64,000 nt of DNA from Mimachlamys varia. Lineage: Eukaryota > Mollusca > Bivalvia > Pectinida > Pectinidae. The DNA is taken from positions 13,142,757-13,206,756 of the forward strand of contig OX392543.1 in assembly GCA_947623455.1 (NCBI GenBank). Reading direction: 5' to 3'. The position numbers and the translations under genes are program-made. Positions 1 to 11,479 of the stretch are shown in pieces. Every line of letters starts with the position of its first letter. The first letter of the stretch is position 1. The notes under the pieces were generated by a model. It was not told where the DNA came from, made no database searches, and saw nothing but the letters and a program-made list of their open reading frames with translations.

Positions 1-509
1 TTAATCAGTGATAAGTGCAAATTTAAATTATCATGTAACTTTGAAATGAAACCATAGATTTAATTACAACTCTGCAGATATCAAATACCTAATATTGTCA
101 CTTTACATGCAAAATTGTAAGATTGAAACTTGTATATTGACAGAATTATTTGTGTTTGAAAAATGTCGTTAAATAGTGATTAAGCTAATCACCCTTTGAA
201 CAACTGGGCCCTGAAGTCCATATTACCATAGTAACCAGGTATTCCAGGTTACCTTGTCAACTTCATCCACTCATTATTTCCTTTCTAAGTATAAAAAGAA
301 AAGGGGAAACCTTACATTTTGAATATTTCTTATTTGAGGATATTTGATTTTAATACAATTTCAGAATTTAAAAATATCATTTTAGGCAATTTTTCTTTTT
401 GGGATTTGTTACTATTAAAAGTTTGCCATCTTGGAAATCTAATTTTTGGGGACTGCTGTGACTGTAATTTATCCAGAGTGTTACCGAATATACTTTACTA
501 ACCTCACAG

Positions 510-578
510 ACACCCCTGTCTCCAAGAAAAGCACAGAAGCCGAAGATGCTGCACCTGAAGACCGTCATAGACTAAGAG
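510..578 (+). CDS. phase-1 exon, duplicate 1, of Glu/Lys/Pro-rich tail gene
   Basis: The acceptor is ...acctcacag at 508-509 and the donor is gttatt at 579. The 69-bp exon is symmetric (phase 1 to phase 1). It reads D-TPVSKKSTEAEDAAPEDRHR-LR when the split first codon is completed by a G from the preceding exon, and it is open throughout. It is homologous to the exon at 1119-1187 (both share PVSK, EST or KST, AED, AP and RHRL). Phase 1 on both sides matches the downstream exons at 4327-9138, which is why I place it in the same gene. The donor is weak (GTTATT). The product family is not recognised. The two copies could be spliced in series or as alternatives, because either choice keeps the frame. 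Confidence 0.6.
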
Positions 579-1118
579 GTTATTTGGCACCCTGTATAGT
601 GACTTGTACTTTTCTCTCCGTCTTTCTAACCTTCATAACCATTCCCTCTGCACAATGCTCTCTCTGTCTTTCTAACCTTCACAACCATTTCCACTGCACA
701 ATGTACCTTACTGGTACAGACTTAGTACAGACTTATTACCATGGCTACCAGGTGTTGTGGTCCTCAAATCTAGGTTACCGTAGTAACTAGGTTTTGTGGA
801 CCTGAAGTCCTTATTGCCATATGATATACAGATAGGATAGATACCAGGTATTCCAGCCTCCAGGTTACCTTGTAACTTTGTCAAATTCATCTACTAATCA
901 TTTTCTTTCCTAGTAATTTGGTAGATCTACAAAAGGAAAAGGGGAAACCTTTCATTCTGAAATTGTCTTATTTGGGTGTATTTGATTTTAATTCATTTTC
1001 AGTATTAAGCTTTAAATAAGCATTTAAGGCAAGTTTGCCATCTTGAAAATCTGATTTTTGGAACTGCTTTGACTGTAATTTATCCAGAGTGTTATCAAAT
1101 ATACACTTAACATCACAG

Positions 1119-1187
1119 ACAACCCTGTCTCCAAGGAAAGCACAGGAGCCGAAGACGTTGCACCTGAACAACGACATAGACTGAAAG
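1119..1187 (+). CDS. phase-1 exon, duplicate 2, of Glu/Lys/Pro-rich tail gene
   Basis: The acceptor is ...acatcacag at 1117-1118 and the donor is gttatc at 1188. The exon is 69 bp, symmetric phase 1, and reads D-NPVSKESTGAEDVAPEQRHR-LK with no stop. It is exactly the length of the exon at 510-578, and most differences are single substitutions (KKSTEAEDA against KESTGAEDV). Preservation of length, frame, acceptor and donor despite visible intron divergence argues that both copies are coding. Its terminal G joins AG at 4327 to make Glu, the residue expected at the head of the next exon. Confidence 0.6.
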
Positions 1188-1479
1188 GTTATCTGGCACC
1201 CTGTATAGTGACTTTTACTTTCTCTCTGTCTTTGTAACCTCACAACCATTTCCTCTGTACAATATTCCCTCCTGGTAAACACTAATGTACCTAAGCTTCT
1301 TTGTGCACCCTTTCTCATTTTATTATTTAAATTGACTTGATGACTTTCATTTAGGGTCTGGATGACCTAGCACATAGCGTTCCTTGACCAATCACTAGCA
1401 TTTCTCTTTCTGATCTGTATTCAGCACACAGATAAAATGTCAAACTTGACTAATGTGAATCTTGCCTTTAAAGACCTCT

Positions 1480-2650
1480 TGTCGGTAGAAGTTACTTAAA
1501 GATATCTGAATACAACCTATTATCAGGGCTACTTGTCGATAGAGATCACTGAGAGATCTCTAAATGTAACCTATTATCAGGACTACTTGTTGATAGAGAT
1601 CACTGAGAGATTTCTAAATGTAACCTATTATCAGGACTACTTGTTGATAGAGATCACTGAGAGATCTCTAAATGTAACCTATTATCAAGACTACTTGTTG
1701 ATAGAGATCACTGAGAGATTTCTAAATGTAACCTATTATCAGGACTACATGTACTTGTTGATAGAGATCACTGAGAGATTTCTAAATGTAACCTATTATC
1801 AGGACTACTTGTCGATAGAGATCACTGAGAGATTTCTAAATGAAACCTATTATCAGGACTACTTGTCGATAGAGATCACTGAGAGACCTCTAAATGTAAC
1901 CTTTTATCAGGACTACTTGTTGATAGAGATCACTGAGAGATCTCTAAATACAACCTATTATCAGGACTACTTGTTGATAGAAATCATTGAGAGATCTCTA
2001 AATGTATCCTATTATCAGGACTACTTGGCGATAGAGATCACTGAGAGATCTCGAAATGTAACCTTTTATCAGGACTACTTGTTGATAGAGATCACTGAGA
2101 GATCTCTAAATACAACCTATTATCAGGACTACTTGTTGATAGAGATCACTGAGAGATTTCTAAATGTAACTTATTATCAGGACTACTTGTCAATAGAGAT
2201 CACAGAGAGATTTCTAAATGTAACCTATTATCAGGACTACTTGTCAATAGAGATCACTGAGATTTCTAAATGTAACCTATTATCAGGACTACTTGTCAAT
2301 AGAGATCACAGAGAGATCTCTAAATACAACCTTTTATCAGGGCTACTTGTCGATAGAGATCACTGAGAGATCTCGAAATGTAACCTATTATCAGGACTAC
2401 ATGTACTTGTTGATAGAGATCACTGAGAGATCTCTAAATGTAACCTATTATCAGGGCTACTTGTTGATAGAGATCACTGAGAGATCTCTAAACGTAATCT
2501 ATTATCAGGACTACTTGTTGCTGGAGATCACTGAGAGATCTGTAAATACAACCTATTATCAGGGACTGCATGTTGACAGAGAATATTTAGAGATCTCTTA
2601 ATGTAGCCCTTTCCAGGTACTACTTGTCAATTGAGATTACTTAGAGGATA
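1480..2650 (+). repeat. 54-bp minisatellite (about 21 units)
   Basis: The unit contains 'gatagagatcactgagagat', then 'ctaaatgtaacctattatca' and 'ggactacttg'. The period is 54 bp, with degenerate outer units. Because 54 is divisible by three, the array reads open as an 18-residue repeat (IEITERSLNVTYYQDYLL), but a short deletion near 2260 and 9-bp insertions (catgtactt) shift or lengthen it, and no splice sites frame it. I read it as intronic satellite, not coding. Each unit carries the palindrome AGAGATCTCT. Confidence 0.9.
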
Positions 2651-4015
2651 GAAAAATTAGGCTTAAGAAATTAACATGTCTGTAATTCACTGTCCCTGTA
2701 GCACTCACTATGCTCTGTATTTGAATAACAGGAGATAAAAATCATTGTTGGTGAACTGCTTAGATGTTTTGTTATTATATGTGTATATTCAACCCTTTTT
2801 CCAGTTATGGTGTCATGAACCAAGTTTGTCTTTCTCACCTTTTATTGCAACATACTAATGTAAACAAACTTATTTTGACAAACTCACACTTTAGTGCATA
2901 ACCAAATTTAAACAGACAAGGGCAATGATGAATTGGTGCTCTCACATTGCAGTAACCAACGCAAAAAGTTGGTAACAAGCGCAACCATAATTTTGCAGAA
3001 TGGATTCAGCGCAAATATCACTTAGAATGAGATTACCACTAAAATATGTATGTAACAGTAGTTAATATTCCTGGCTTACACCATCGCTATGGTTTTCTCA
3101 TCAATCTAGTTTACTTACAATCTAAGGAAAGCACAAAGCACTATACCATTCCAGCACAATTCCACATGAAGGCACCAAGGGAATCCAGCAGTTCAATGAC
3201 TATAGATTAACTCATTCACCACTGAAACTTGATAACATTTCAAATAGAAGAGTTCAAATGTATCTTCAGGGGTAAATGAGTGAAATAAACTAGGTAATGC
3301 TATTTCACTGTAACATATAGATTATCGATAAACTTTGCAGTAAACCTGCGGCGCCAATAGACGATATGCAGTTCACTGTCACTATGACCTTGACCCAAAG
3401 TTCAAATACAAATTGCATGTGCAAATTAACAGTACCTTCTTTTCTTGGCTGTAACTTTTAAAGACATCTTGAGGAAACTTGAATTATATCTACATTACGC
3501 ATTTAAGATGTGCAGTGCAGTGTCAAGGTCATCTGCAATACACTTTTAAGATGTGCAGTGCACTGTCAAGGTCATTGTGGCCTTGAATTAAGGTCAATGG
3601 TAACAAAATTTGTTTGTTTCAAACAGGCAAAGGTATACACCAAGGTGATGCCAACAGTCCCTCTCTGTGGCTAATAGTTAAAGAGAAGACATTTGTATAT
3701 GTTCATAAAACCAATCTCTAGTTATTATTTACATTACCATATATAACGATTTTAACAAATCATCATTGTTAAATTTGTCCAGAGTATAATAAAAGGACAG
3801 AAAAAGACAAACATTATACTGGTAGTTCAACTTCCTTGATACAATAGTGATAGTATAAATATAAATACAAATTATCTTTGGGTTGTTGTCACCATGCACA
3901 TGTTCACCAAAAGCCTAAAATGTCTTTATAATCATTATTTATGCAACACCAGTTTTTCAAAGGCTATTCATGACAATGATAAAAGTTGTTAGCGAGTATT
4001 GTTACATGTATTGTA
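2651..4015. other. intron, no gene seen
   Basis: AT-rich intronic sequence between the duplicated exons and the first Glu-rich exon. The only local structure is a short direct repeat, 'aagatgtgcagtgca.tgtcaaggtcat', at about 3507 and 3549. No exon with phase-1 splice sites was found, though a short one could be missed. Confidence 0.5.
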
Positions 4016-4230
4016 AACCAACTTATTTTCGCGTGCGATTAATTTTCGCGTATTTCGCGGTTGATTAAAATTCACGAATATTAATCGCAACAAAACAGTT
4101 TCAACTAGAGGCATGCCAACTGTACTGTACAAAAGATTTATGACCGTATTTATCGCAAAATAAAATTTATCGCAAAATAGTCGATTCATATGAAAACGCG
4201 AAATTAAGTCACTGCGAAAATAAGTTGGTT
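4016..4230. mobile_element. 215-bp TIR element (Tc1/mariner-type MITE)
   Basis: Perfect 17-bp terminal inverted repeats: aaccaacttattttcgc at 4016-4032 and its reverse complement at 4214-4230. Each end is flanked by TA (4014-4015 and 4231-4232), the target duplication of Tc1/mariner-type elements. The interior is rich in 'attttcgcg' and 'atcgcaaaat' words and has no transposase, so it is non-autonomous. It lies in an intron. Confidence 0.85.
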
Positions 4231-4326
4231 TAAAGTATTGAGTTATTGGTGAGTATTGTTCTTAGTAAGGTATTGAGTTACGTTTGTATGTATTGTGATG
4301 TAAATTCTCCCGATGTTCTATTACAG

Positions 4327-4437
4327 AGGCTGAACAAGCCAAGACAGAAGAGGAGAAACCTCAGGAGGAGGAAAAACCAACAGAGGAAGCAAAACCTACG
4401 GAGGAGGCAAAACCTACGGAGGAGGAGACACAAAAAG
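4327..4437 (+). CDS. Glu/Lys/Pro-rich phase-1 exon
   Basis: The acceptor is gttctattacag and the donor is gtaact. The 111-bp symmetric phase-1 exon encodes EAEQAKTEEEKPQ followed by repeats of the type EEAKPT, ending in ETQK. Composition is almost entirely E, K, P, T and A. Repeated short KP/EE exons with uniform phase 1 resemble PEVK-type elastic segments or neurofilament-like acidic tails, but composition alone cannot assign a family. The exon is clearly coding: open frame, codon-level repeats and good splice sites. Confidence 0.85.
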
Positions 4438-5144
4438 GTAACTATGGCAACCTGCAGCAAAGCTAGACCAGTATCACCTGTCTTCTTATCTTTTGAAATT
4501 GTTACTGTATAAAGGTACCCCTGTTTAACTGAATGGTGTTGTATGAGAGTCTGTTCCTCTACTTCAATCTTCCCTCCAAACATGATCCTTGTCTAGGTAA
4601 CACAGGTGCGATGTCGATTAATTCTAGCCACCAGTTTAATGACTGTGATGAAACTTTTATTTTATGAATATGATTATCCCTGAAAATACGTTTTAACTCT
4701 AATTCAAAGATTGGAAGAGTTCGTTATGAGAATTTTGGGTTGAATGAGTTTAAACGCCAATATAGCTTTAGATGAGGTCATTTCTTTAATAAGTTCTCAT
4801 TAGGATTATCATCATTACCCTCAAAATATGTTATGCTAATTAAATTTTATGCATGGAAATACTTGTGCTCCCTTCGTTCCGTAATAATTGGTCCCTGATA
4901 AAGTTTGACTTTGGTCTACATGAACTTTGTATCATATAAAGTTGTACAATTCCATTAATCTACTTTCCAGGGCAGGTAGAATTTTACATCAGGATTGTAG
5001 TGAATATTTCAATTTTGCTGTCAATATATAAGGTTGTTTGTGATAGAATTTTTTGAAATTATGCCTGTTGGCTACTGTGGTAATACATTAATATGACATT
5101 GTACATTTGTGGTACCCCTGTTTATTGTAATTGACCCGTTACAG
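4438..5144. other. intron, nothing recognised
   Basis: Intron between two Glu-rich exons. It is AT-rich, and I see no repeat or RNA structure in it. Confidence 0.5.
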
Positions 5145-5183
5145 AGGAGGAGAAGGCCCCAGAGGAGCCACCCAAAACTGAAG
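5145..5183 (+). CDS. Glu/Lys/Pro-rich phase-1 micro-exon (39 bp)
   Basis: The acceptor is acccgttacag and the donor is gttctt (weak). The exon reads EEEKAPEEPPKTE in the frame set by the neighbouring phase-1 exons and is symmetric, so skipping it would keep the frame. Small size and repetitive acidic composition match the other exons of this tail. Confidence 0.75.
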
Positions 5184-7251
5184 GTTCTTACCCATTTATA
5201 CCTCTATGTGTACTCTCACAGATACTAACCTGTGTTATCATTTTACTTTTTCTATGACTCCTATGTCTTTGTGACCTTGTAAGCTTGCAATATGACCTCT
5301 GTTCCCTAATTGTAATACTATGTCATTATAATCTGCTTGTTTGATCAGCAAAGTATTGCACCTGATGACCTCTGTAGCCTAATGTCATGTATGCTGTAAC
5401 TGACGTCCCTTATGAAAAACATTCTCCCATGACCTGTTTATAACTTTGACCTACATTCCTTTGTGACTTACATTCCCTTATGACCTATATTCCTTTATGA
5501 TCTACATTCCCTTATGACCTATATTTCCTGATGACCTATATTCCCTTATGACCTATATTTCCTGTTGACCTATATTCCCTAATGACCTATATTCCCTTAT
5601 GACCTATATTTCCTGTTGACTTGTATTCCCTTAGTACCAAAATTCCCTTATGACCTGTATACCACATTGACCTAACGGTATATTTCCTGATGACCTATAT
5701 TTCCTGATGACCTATATTTCCTGATGACCTCATTCATTCCATAACCCAGTTTTCCTTTACAACCTATATACCCTTTATGACCTATTTCAAATACGACCTG
5801 TGCACTCAGATATTTTCATTGTTCACTGATTTTCTTGTTTGCCAACAAATCACGACCATTTCATGGGTATATGATTCGTTGTATTTTGAGTACCCACCCA
5901 GACAGAAATTATTTTATTGACGTATATGAATTTTTGGATGAAGATAACCCACAAATTAAGCAAAAAAGGAAAACCCACAAATATTTGGTGATTTCACTGT
6001 ATATTGTGTATGATCTTTATACCAGCATTCTTATAACCTTTGACCTTTTCTGACCTTATAACCTCTGTCCATATATGACTTCTATCAGTAAGAGTCTTTG
6101 CCCATTAAACTGTCACTATGACCTCTGTCCACCTGTACACAGTTTGGTTTAACCCAGAGAAATATGACCTCAATATCATATAACCCCTGATATCTTTATC
6201 AATTTAACCTTATGAAATCTTTTCTAATGTTTTTTTATGCTTTAAATTTTTTTTAATGCACGCTTCTTGGTAAATGAGTTCTTACTTCTATTATGGTAAA
6301 CTTCTGGTCAGTTCAAACAAACATAAATATTGCCAATCCAGTTCAAATTTGTTGCATGTATATTCGCTGATAAAAAGTAGCTTGAACAATTTGAGTCAGC
6401 TTAGACAGAAATCAGTGCTGCTGTGAAGACAATTCAGTAATAACATATTTTCAGTACTAAATTTTGTATTTGAACTACGCAACATGTGGGTAAGTGGTGT
6501 TAAAACTAGCTATCACTAGAAGGAAAATCTTTGCTTTTATTGTCCAGAAAGTGTGCTCAGATTTTCAGCCTATTCAAACTGACCAATTACAATTAATATT
6601 CACTGATGCTTACTGACAATTCATCACATCACTTACAAATCTTCACAAGTTACACATATACCAGCAGTTTAACCATGGTATCATGTCCAAGTAAAACCTG
6701 ATGTAATATTTGTGATTGCCTTTTGAATTTATATAAAAATGTTTTGTGATTTCAACTGACCATCAGTAAATAATAAAACATTGTTTATACTAGCTAATAA
6801 TTGAATTTTTCTAGCAAAACTTTGGTTACCATGGCTATGCAGAGATTTGTCACACTGACATATCTACTTGTGAAAGGAAGGGGGTGGGGTTGTTCTTTTT
6901 CACTTGGAAACTGCATATTACTGTTATGAAGTCAAATACATACCTTTTACAGGTTTTTTTCTGAGGGTGTTTTGGGGCCGTTAAAGGGCCCCATTCCCAA
7001 TTGAAATTATTTCATATCTAAGTCAAATTTCCAAAATTTGCAGTTTATTCCTGAAAAAAATCTTTCCCAATTTACCAACTTTCTTCTCAAAATCAGACCA
7101 AAAGGCCCCTTCCCAAAACAGTGAGAAGAAGCCCTGTGATATTAAAAACCTTAAATACGTATTGAGTATGAAAAAAAATCTATCATCAGTGCACAATAAA
7201 GTCAATCTTTGATACATACACATTTCATAATTTCTATTTTTCTATTTGCAG
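5184..7251. other. intron with degenerate 17-bp repeat
   Basis: About 2.1-kb intron. From about 5400 to 5830 it contains a degenerate repeat of 'gacctatattcccttat' (17 bp) with variants such as 'tgacctatatttcctga', and scattered 'tgacct' words run on to about 6180. I see no further exon or RNA in the rest. Confidence 0.7.
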
Positions 7252-7281
7252 AAGAAGCCAAACCAGAGGAGGCCAAAACAG
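7252..7281 (+). CDS. Glu/Lys/Pro-rich phase-1 micro-exon (30 bp)
   Basis: It has a strong pyrimidine-rich acceptor (tttctatttttctatttgcag) and a good donor (gttagt). The exon encodes EEAKPEEAKT, two copies of a five-residue EEAKP-like unit, phase 1 on both sides. It is the smallest exon of the set apart from the terminal one. Confidence 0.8.
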
Positions 7282-7506
7282 GTTAGTAGTCACATCAGAT
7301 AAATGATCTTTTATTGCCATCACATGAACCTACTTCTTTCAGACAGTAGATAATCATGAAATCTGAAATGATTAACGTATAATCACCATTAAAATTGTTG
7401 ACATCAAAATGCCTGCTCAATTCTGGATAAAAGTATCATTGAGTGCAGTACTTACTACATGTACACATCTTTATTGACTTGCTTACAATTCTATTCCAAA
7501 TCTTAG

Positions 7507-7629
7507 AAGAAGAGGCCCCTAAAGAGGAAGAAAAGACAGAGGAGGCTCCTAAAGAGGAAGAAAAGAAGGAAGAAGAAGTGAAACAGGAGGAGGAAGCACC
7601 CAAACCTACCGAAGAGGCCAAACCTGAAG
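7507..7629 (+). CDS. Glu/Lys/Pro-rich phase-1 exon (123 bp)
   Basis: The acceptor is ccaaatcttag and the donor is gtatgt (consensus). The exon reads EEEAPKEEEKTEEAPKEEEK, then KEEEVKQEEEAPKP, then TEEAKPE. Two APKEEEK units are nearly identical at DNA level (cctaaagaggaagaaaag), showing internal duplication. Symmetric phase 1. This is the largest exon of the tail in the window, probably disordered or extended polypeptide. Confidence 0.85.
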
Positions 7630-7705
7630 GTATGTACTCCACATAGTCCTAGGTCTGGTGGGAAAGACTCTAGGGACTGTGTTAGCCAAGAAGTTCACGC
7701 ATATA

Positions 7706-7945
7706 GATGGTTGGGTGGTGCAGTGGATAGCGCACTTGGCTTTCACCAAGGCGGCCGGAGTTTGATTCCCCAACTGGATGTGAAAAGGTATGGGTTCACC
7801 TGCCTGACCACGGGTTTTCTCCGGGTACTCCGGTTTCCTCCCACAATAGGACCCCTCATGCGCTAACATCTGGGCCAACAAGAGTGATAAATATAAGTTG
7901 CATAACTTGTTTCATAATTGTTGTAAAATAAATAAAGGTTTATGA
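7706..7945 (+). mobile_element. tRNA-derived SINE
   Basis: Pol III internal promoter boxes are present: A-box TGGTGCAGTGG at 7716-7726 and B-box-like GGAGTTTGATTCC at 7757-7769, spaced as in a tRNA. They are followed by a GC-rich central block (cgggttttctccgggtactc, then cggtttcctccca) of a kind found in conserved SINE core domains of many animals, and an A-rich end (aaaataaataaagg). Insertion lies in an intron of the Glu-rich gene. The core-family name is from memory and uncertain; the tRNA-derived head is visible directly. Confidence 0.85.
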
Positions 7946-8000
7946 TCAGGCATATGATATTTTGCCACCGCTCGCCCTCTGACCTCACTCAGACCTACTA

Positions 8001-8131
8001 CAGTTGAACCCCGTTATATTGAAGTTGACAGGACCATGGTAAAACTTCATGTTAACCAAGTATTCAAGTTACGCGAGTTTTAATGCTTGTGTAAAGTTTG
8101 GTAGGACCGACGAAATACTTTGAATCGACTG
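8001..8131. mobile_element. short TIR element, pogo/Tigger-like ends
   Basis: Begins CAGTTGAACCCCGTTAT just after TA (7999-8000) and ends ATACTTTGAATCGACTG just before TA (8132-8133). The CAGT...ACTG ends and TA duplication resemble pogo/Tigger-type MITEs. The terminal repeats are imperfect, so this is an old copy. No coding capacity. Confidence 0.6.
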
Positions 8132-8248
8132 TATTTGCCCTCTGACCTACATTTTGATTTTCGATATCAAAGAAAATGGCCCCATCTCCTACCTTACTTT
8201 AGGTGGGTCTCAATTAGACATCTACATCTACCATTATTTTGATTTCAG

Positions 8249-8356
8249 GTGGAGAGGAGACGAAGACGGAAGAACAAGAACAGAAGGCTGAAGAGCCAAA
8301 GACAGAAGAAGCAAAACCAGAGGAGGAGACAAAGCCAGAGGAAACAAAGACAGAAG
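8249..8356 (+). CDS. Glu/Lys/Pro-rich phase-1 exon (108 bp)
   Basis: The acceptor is ttttgatttcag and the donor is gttagc. The exon encodes GGEETKTEEQEQKAEEPKTE, then EAKPEEETKPEETKTE. Symmetric phase 1. The first codon is GGT, made from the preceding G plus GT, giving Gly where earlier exons give Glu. Composition (E, K, T, P) is continuous with its neighbours. Confidence 0.85.
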
Positions 8357-8672
8357 GTTAGCATGTCAATAATATACATTTTTTTCCTTGTTTCAACCAG
8401 TTTTTTCTAATACAGGTAAACAAACAAGAGTCTTTTGATTGTATCAATAGTGTAAAGATGGCGGTCAGCTTGATATTTGATCTGGCCCCAATGGGGTTCA
8501 CATGCTGAAACAGGAGTCAGCGATCACGTGGTACAGTCTTGGCCAATTAAATTGTGCTCCAAGATAAAATGCCGGAAGTTCAAAATAATTAGATACATTT
8601 CTTTTGGTAGATATTGTACATGTAATTTTAAATATCATTGTTTACTATTATTTTGGCCTTTGACCTTTTCAG

Positions 8673-8714
8673 GTGAAGAGGAAAAGAAAGAGGAGACCAA
8701 AACTGAAGGAGAAG
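8673..8714 (+). CDS. Glu/Lys-rich phase-1 exon (42 bp)
   Basis: The acceptor is cctttgaccttttcag (strong) and the donor is gtatgt (strong). The exon reads GEEEKKEETKTEGE, phase 1 on both sides. It is the last internal exon before the terminal exon. Confidence 0.85.
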
Positions 8715-9127
8715 GTATGTATCCATGGTAACAGACTGTCACATCTTAGTCATAAGTATGCTTGATACTCATAATAAAACTGTTAGGCAAATTAGAGATC
8801 ACATTAAATGGAAGGCGTGTATCTTAAACAGTTAATACCAAGTGGATAAAATACAAATATTTCTTGAAAATAATCTGGTTTCCCAGACTCTGTATCAGTT
8901 ACTTTTTACATACTTTTTGAATTAGAATAAGAATGAATGACTCAAGACTATGTACAGAGAAAAGTGATTTCTCAAATTAGAAGTAGAATATACTCAATAT
9001 AGGCTTCCTTATTTGGAATAAACTTCTGAGTTCAGAGAAATATTTTTTTCTAAAAGCATAATTGGAATACAACCTTGCATTATTTGATAGAGCCAGTAAT
9101 TTGACGAATTGGTCATTTATTTTACAG

Positions 9128-9138
9128 GTGCAGCATAA
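9128..9138 (+). CDS. terminal coding exon with TAA stop
   Basis: The acceptor is tcatttattttacag. The exon completes the split Gly codon, then reads GCA GCA TAA, so the protein ends ...E-G-A-A. The stop at 9136-9138 is consistent with the phase-1 series of all upstream exons; this agreement across nine exons is the main support for the gene model. The 5' part of the gene lies before the window. Confidence 0.8.
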
Positions 9139-9690
9139 AGAAGTCTCATTGTGATCTAAGACAAGAATTGGGACCAAAAGCATTCATTAACAATCAAAAC
9201 ACCCTACCATGGTTTTCATCTGGAACACTAAGTCATATTCAAGACATTTTGTGGTGAAAGACACTGTCAAATGTGCATCCTTTGGATAATTGAACTTCAT
9301 TAACTTCCATGCAAATGGCTTCATGGGAACAGGAAGTGACATCATGAAAACAGGAAGTGATGTCATGATTGTGTGAATTATTCCATGGTCAGGGTTTGGT
9401 TGGAACAGATCTGTGATATCATACACTTGCGTGTGTGCCTTGAAATATCATGTGTCAACTAACTTAAAGATATTTATCTATCTTAACATATAGACATTGA
9501 TTCCCGTCCAAATTTTACCTGTGAAATTTATATATACACTTATAAAGTTTATAGCCATGTGCATTCTTCCAGTTTACATTCGATCAGTAAACTGGTTGTC
9601 AGTTGTTTTATACTTGTTATACATGTCATATTGGTGATCTTTTTTATTTATTGAAATTAAAAATTTAAACATGTGTTAAAATCATTGTCT
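9139..9690 (+). other. probable 3' UTR of the Glu-rich gene
   Basis: Follows the TAA directly. An ATTAAA variant poly(A) signal is at 9656-9661; no AATAAA is closer. A near-repeat 'acaggaagtgacatcatg' / 'acaggaagtgatgtcatg' lies at about 9330 and 9350. The end is estimated. Confidence 0.55.
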
Positions 9691-10618
9691 TTAGTTGTTA
9701 TTATTGACTTGGCCCCATCAAATTGTGTCCAATTTGGAAGTTGTCCATAATTTCTTTTCGGTGTCTAAATATGATTTCCTGTCTGTATTAGGTACATGTT
9801 GTCTTATAGGCCTTTTCACTTCCATTTGTATGTATTCACTCCGAATGACTTCCAATTTCATTGATATAAAGACTTGTGACCAGGACTCTATCTTTTAAAA
9901 GGTGTTAAGTTAAACATAGAAAGTTGACTTATTTGGTATCCTAGAAAGTCAGTTATCCATATATATATATAAGTTTTACAAGTTATATAATATTCATAAA
10001 ATATCTTCACCTTTCCTTTAACTGCAGGCCTTTCTTCCAATGATGTACTGGAAATTTTATAATTGTGATAGCCCAACTGATGTTCGTTGTCTTGAGTACT
10101 ATCACTGATACAATTAAAATGCAGATCCTTATTTTCACTCCATTACATAAGAATCTAACAACCTCCCATAAGAGGTCATGTTCTGGTGACCATTGTAGTT
10201 TACACTCTAGCCCTATTGTCTACTTGATATGTCATCTGTAGCAATCATTTGGCCAAAACTTGCATATAAGTGACAAATGACTGAAGCTCAGGTTGAACTA
10301 TGCAAGCTATTTTGCACCACAACATTTACTTCCAAGATACTGGGCGCGGAAATTTGATTGGCCAATACAAAATGTCACCAGAAGAGGACCCCTATCAGGA
10401 TGTTATAAGATCTTAGTATGCAGATAGGAACGACAGTTAGGATCAGTCTTTTAATTAGATTGGTCTATTACAAGGAATGAACCTTAAACACTGGTTTTTT
10501 TACTTCATCTGAAGGCTCCATTGCCACAAGTAGCTCTTTACCTATTTCAATGATTTAAGAACAAGGCTACAAATGACAGACTGTTAAAAAATGTTCAAAC
10601 ATTGCATAAGATGTTTCT
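9691..10618. other. intergenic, no gene seen
   Basis: AT-rich sequence without supported exons. It contains a short TA microsatellite near 9960. Short open frames here show no splice or composition support. Confidence 0.5.
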
Positions 10619-10622
10619 TTAA

Positions 10623-10700
10623 AGGCCCAATGCACGTAACTTCAGGGACATTTTCGTGATTCTGAAAAATTCTGAAAAAAATACCAGTTGATAACCTAGT
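10623..10700 (+). mobile_element. 5' fragment of TTAA-type element
   Basis: TTAA (10619-10622) is followed by AGGCCCAATGCACGTAACTT and about 55 further bases that match the left end of the complete element at 45663-46051. Similarity ends near 10700 and no matching right end was found, so this is a truncated or rearranged copy. Confidence 0.7.
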
Positions 10701-11479
10701 CCGAAGGGTTCTGACTCTCTGACCCGCTAAAAATTTTGACGACTGGCGGCTGCGAGAGTCAGAATTCCTGCTTAGTAAAAAAGTGGAAATTTTACAGACC
10801 GTGCACGGGTCACTGTTTAAGCTGTGTTTTATAATATGAAACATTTTCGATCACATGTAAATTAGGTAGCAATGGAAAGAACTGATATTATTCTGCCCTT
10901 GGAACCGGCAGATAGACAACAAGACAAATTAGTCAGTTTCTTTAGACTTTTATTCAATCCGTACAAAATCGTTGCTAGCTCGGGGAGAACTACCAACCAT
11001 TGATGTGAGGATGTAGCTCATGTTCGATTCTGTGACACAGATTCACAGGATTAAACCTTGCCTTTTCATGATCGTGAATACGCTGCAGAGGCTGCAAACC
11101 ACGAGGTTTTCATCATAATGAACAAAGATCTCAGAGCTGGAATGTGCACCTCTGCACGGTCATTGAATGCATATTTGAAAATTAGTTTCGTATTTTTTTC
11201 TGCGCATGCGTAAATTACATGACTTCCTATAGTGGTAAAATCGAAGTGATGCTGTTATTGTTTGTGTTGCATTTCATTGAATTTCACAGATTGTTTAGGT
11301 TTAATATTGTACCACCGACGTGCATAACGGCTACTGGCAAGTACATTGATCGTTCATTTGTGATGTCGTGTTATTTGTCTGCATCTGCGGTAACAGGAGG
11401 CCCACTGCAAATTGCCACATTCACCATACAGTCGAAGGGCGATAACTCCTAATTAAATTTGGCACAAAAACATTTTAGG
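10701..11479. other. intergenic, nothing firmly recognised
   Basis: Mixed composition with a somewhat GC-richer patch (10720-10810). Includes 'gggcgataactcc' at about 11439, a word that recurs in the dispersed arrays of this window. No supported gene. Confidence 0.4.

Larger units (their letters stand above)
195..1285 (+). repeat. tandem segmental duplication carrying an exon
   Basis: Two diverged copies, about 195-720 and 785-1285, share a series of landmarks in the same order: a 'ccaggtattcca' block, 'ggggaaacct' (303 and 941), 'tttgccatcttg', 'gtaatttatccagagtgtta', an exon, and 'ggcaccctgtatagtgact'. The offset is about 610-640 bp with small indels. Each copy holds one 69-bp exon of the plus-strand gene, so the duplication doubled an exon together with its flanking intron sequence. 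Confidence 0.85.

Noticed and set aside
1533..2601. Open frame of 18-residue IEITERSLN repeats
   Set aside because: 54-bp satellite; frame breaks near 2260, no splice sites in phase 1, and indels are not frame-preserving throughout.
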